Shown: positions 28,636-29,830 of the stretch, piece after piece
Numbering within the stretch: position 1 is the first letter of the stretch
Layout: every line of letters begins with the position of its first letter
Source: Candidatus Parcubacteria bacterium
GTDB taxonomy: Bacteria > Patescibacteriota > Minisyncoccia > Minisyncoccales > UBA6532
NCBI GenBank assembly: GCA_030645645.1
Contig: JAUSNC010000006.1
Span: forward strand, 1-29,830
Direction of reading: 5' to 3'
DNA length: 29,830 bases
The notes under the pieces: model-generated
Databases searched by the model: none
Told to the model about the DNA's origin: nothing
What the model saw: the letters and a program-made list of their open reading frames with translations, nothing else
Made by a program: the position numbers and the translations under genes

Positions 28636-29510
28636 TTGTAATACTCGGACCCACGGCATCCGGTAAAAGCGATCTTTCGGTAAAATTAGCCAAGGAATTC
28701 AAAGGAGAAATCATTTCTGCCGATTCAAGACAGGTTTATAAAGGAATGGATATAGGCACCGGGAAGATAACTAAAAAAGAAATGGCGGGTGTCCCCCATC
28801 ATCTTTTAAGCGTTGTTGAGCCAAAGAGAAAATTCACCGTTACAAATTACCAAAATTTAGCCGGCAAAAAAATAAATGAAATTTTTAAAAGAAACAATAT
28901 TCCTTTTCTGGTTGGGGGTACCGGTTTTTATATCCAGTCTATAACCGAAGGAATCCAGATTCCTCAAGTGAAACCGGATTGGCGGCTAAGAAAAAAACTC
29001 AACAGTTTTGAAACAGAAGAATTATTTAAAATGCTTAAAAAGAAAGATCCACAAAGAGCGAGATGTATTGATCGCTTTAATCGCCATCGCTTAATAAGAG
29101 CGATGGAAATAGTGATAAAAACAAAAAAGCCTATTCCTTTAATTAAGAAAGAATTGCCGGAATTTAAGATGCTAATGATCGGAATAAAAAAATCCCCCGC
29201 CCAGTTGAGAAAATTAATAAAAGAACGTTTAATGAAAAGATTAAAGCAAGGTTTAATTGCTGAAGTTAAACAATTAAAAAAATCCGGCCTTTCCTGGAAG
29301 AAGCTTGAAGACTCCGGTTTGGAATATAAATATGTAAGCCAATATCTGCAAAATAAAATAATCCGTATGGAAATGATTGAAAAAATCCAGATAGGGTCAG
29401 AACATTATGCAAAAAGACAAATGACTTGGTTTAAACGGAATAAACGCATAAATTGGGTAAAAAATTACCGCGAAGTAAAAATTCTGACAAGGAATTTTAT
29501 TTATAAATAA
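28617..29510 (+). CDS. miaA: tRNA dimethylallyltransferase MiaA
   Basis: Transfers dimethylallyl from DMAPP to A37 of tRNA, the step before MiaB. LIVILGPTASGKSDLSVKLA holds the P-loop (11-18). ISADSRQVYKGMDIGTGK is the DMAPP/active-site motif, with VPHHLL shortly after. VGGTGFYIQSI and the RFNRHRLIRAMEI insert region follow, then a tRNA-binding C-terminal part ending in the conserved YAKRQMTWFKRN. The 297 aa are normal. A bidirectional terminator follows within 3 bases of the stop. Confidence 0.97.
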   Translation: MQNKKLIVILGPTASGKSDLSVKLAKEFKGEIISADSRQVYKGMDIGTGKITKKEMAGVPHHLLSVVEPKRKFTVTNYQNLAGKKINEIFKRNNIPFLVGGTGFYIQSITEGIQIPQVKPDWRLRKKLNSFETEELFKMLKKKDPQRARCIDRFNRHRLIRAMEIVIKTKKPIPLIKKELPEFKMLMIGIKKSPAQLRKLIKERLMKRLKQGLIAEVKQLKKSGLSWKKLEDSGLEYKYVSQYLQNKIIRMEMIEKIQIGSEHYAKRQMTWFKRNKRINWVKNYREVKILTRNFIYK

Positions 29511-29531
29511 AAAAGGAGGCCGGACCTCCTT
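29511..29531. terminator. Bidirectional terminator between miaA and gatB
   Basis: AAGGAGG, a five-base loop and CCTCCTT. The minus-strand side is followed by TTTTATTTAT (strong tail for gatB) and the plus side by AATTTAGCTCTTT (weak tail for miaA). Confidence 0.78.
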
Positions 29532-29563
29532 AATTTAGCTCTTTGATTTATTTTAATAAATTA

Positions 29564-29830
29564 TCAACCTGTCAGCGCTTCTATTAAAAGCTTCTGCACC
29601 AATTCCGGTTTGGCCTTGCCTTTTGATTTTGCCATAACCTGGCCCACCAAAAACTGCAAGGAATTTTGCTTTCCTTTTTTAAAATCAGCAACTGCCGCAG
29701 GATTTTGGGAAATGACTTCTTTTACTATATTTTTAATTTCAACTTCATCTGTAATCATAGTTAAATCCTTTCCCTCTATTATATTTGAGGGATCAGCCCC
29801 GGTCTTAAACATCTCAAGTAGAACTTCCTT
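29564..29830 (-). CDS. gatB: Aspartyl/glutamyl-tRNA amidotransferase subunit B (C-terminal part)
   Basis: The last 88 codons of GatB, open to the window edge with no internal start needed. This is the GatB/YqeY tail domain that contacts tRNA during conversion of Glu-tRNA-Gln or Asp-tRNA-Asn. KEVLLEMFKTGADPSNIIEG, the strand pair DEVEIKNIVKEVISQNP and NSLQFLVGQVMAKSKGKAKP followed by a final ALTG are the familiar end of GatB. A free-standing YqeY protein is less likely because the reading frame continues upstream past the edge. It implies that this organism makes Gln- or Asn-tRNA by the indirect route. Confidence 0.93.
   Translation of the reverse strand, partial: KEVLLEMFKTGADPSNIIEGKDLTMITDEVEIKNIVKEVISQNPAAVADFKKGKQNSLQFLVGQVMAKSKGKAKPELVQKLLIEALTG

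Noticed and set aside
1..29830. CRISPR array or recoded TGA
   Set aside because: No regularly spaced identical repeats were found, and TGA terminates miaB and the 150-aa gene without any in-frame TGA in conserved genes.

Overview
The window is about 30 kb of an AT-rich genome. It most likely belongs to a member of the Candidate Phyla Radiation (Patescibacteria, Parcubacteria-like). Four observations support this: short versions of housekeeping enzymes (phosphoglycerate kinase of 351 aa, a RecJ-type DHH protein of 383 aa), an archaeal-type cofactor-independent phosphoglycerate mutase, an orphan VirD4/HerA-like ATPase paired with a tryptophan-rich membrane protein, and a SecA carrying an insertion ahead of its DITYGTNNEYGFDYLR motif. 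TGA is a genuine stop (miaB and the gene after secA end in TGA) and no frame reads through it, so the genetic code is standard. No species or order can be named from sequence alone.

Layout. Positions 1-9118 (all minus): RNase HI (cut by the window edge), a RecJ-like DHH phosphoesterase, phosphoglycerate kinase, a VirD4/HerA-like ATPase with a CxxC-x17-CxxC zinc ribbon, a W-rich membrane protein, a sigma-region-4/HARE-HTH regulator, secF and secD. Positions 9119-10533: an accessory-looking patch with a RelE/ParE-type toxin, a ribbon-helix-helix antitoxin under a consensus promoter with a 26-bp palindromic operator, TGTCATG-type repeats, and an unrecognised 150-aa gene coupled to secA. Positions 10538-15321: secA, then a terminator-bounded unit of hpf, a PurD-like ATP-grasp ligase and a SpeD-like pyruvoyl decarboxylase. 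Positions 15372-19880: murB (with a structured leader), apgM, a 56-aa membrane peptide, murC and thpR. Positions 19980-21793 (plus): nif3-like, an unknown 153-aa gene and efp. Positions 21856-27280 (minus): a secreted subtilase, tRNA-Thr, tRNA-Gly, ftsB-like, lepA and murJ, plus a 34-aa membrane peptide on the plus strand. The end holds miaB-miaA (plus) and the 3' end of gatB (minus).

Working together. The region covers protein export (SecA, SecD, SecF), envelope building (MurB, MurC, MurJ, FtsB-like), lower glycolysis (Pgk, ApgM), translation and tRNA upkeep (EF-P, LepA, HPF, MiaA, MiaB, GatB, ThpR) and nucleic-acid processing (RNase H, DHH). The most distinctive signals are: (1) promoters of the form TGA-TAnnnT lying exactly six bases before an ATG, predicting leaderless mRNAs; (2) the hpf / ATP-grasp / SpeD-like unit; (3) the orphan coupling ATPase with its membrane partner and HARE regulator; (4) a phosphoglycerate kinase lacking two segments of its nucleotide domain; (5) an EF-P with glutamine at the loop tip; (6) a tRNA-Gly with C at position 55. 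No CRISPR array, rRNA, transposase gene or prophage was seen.
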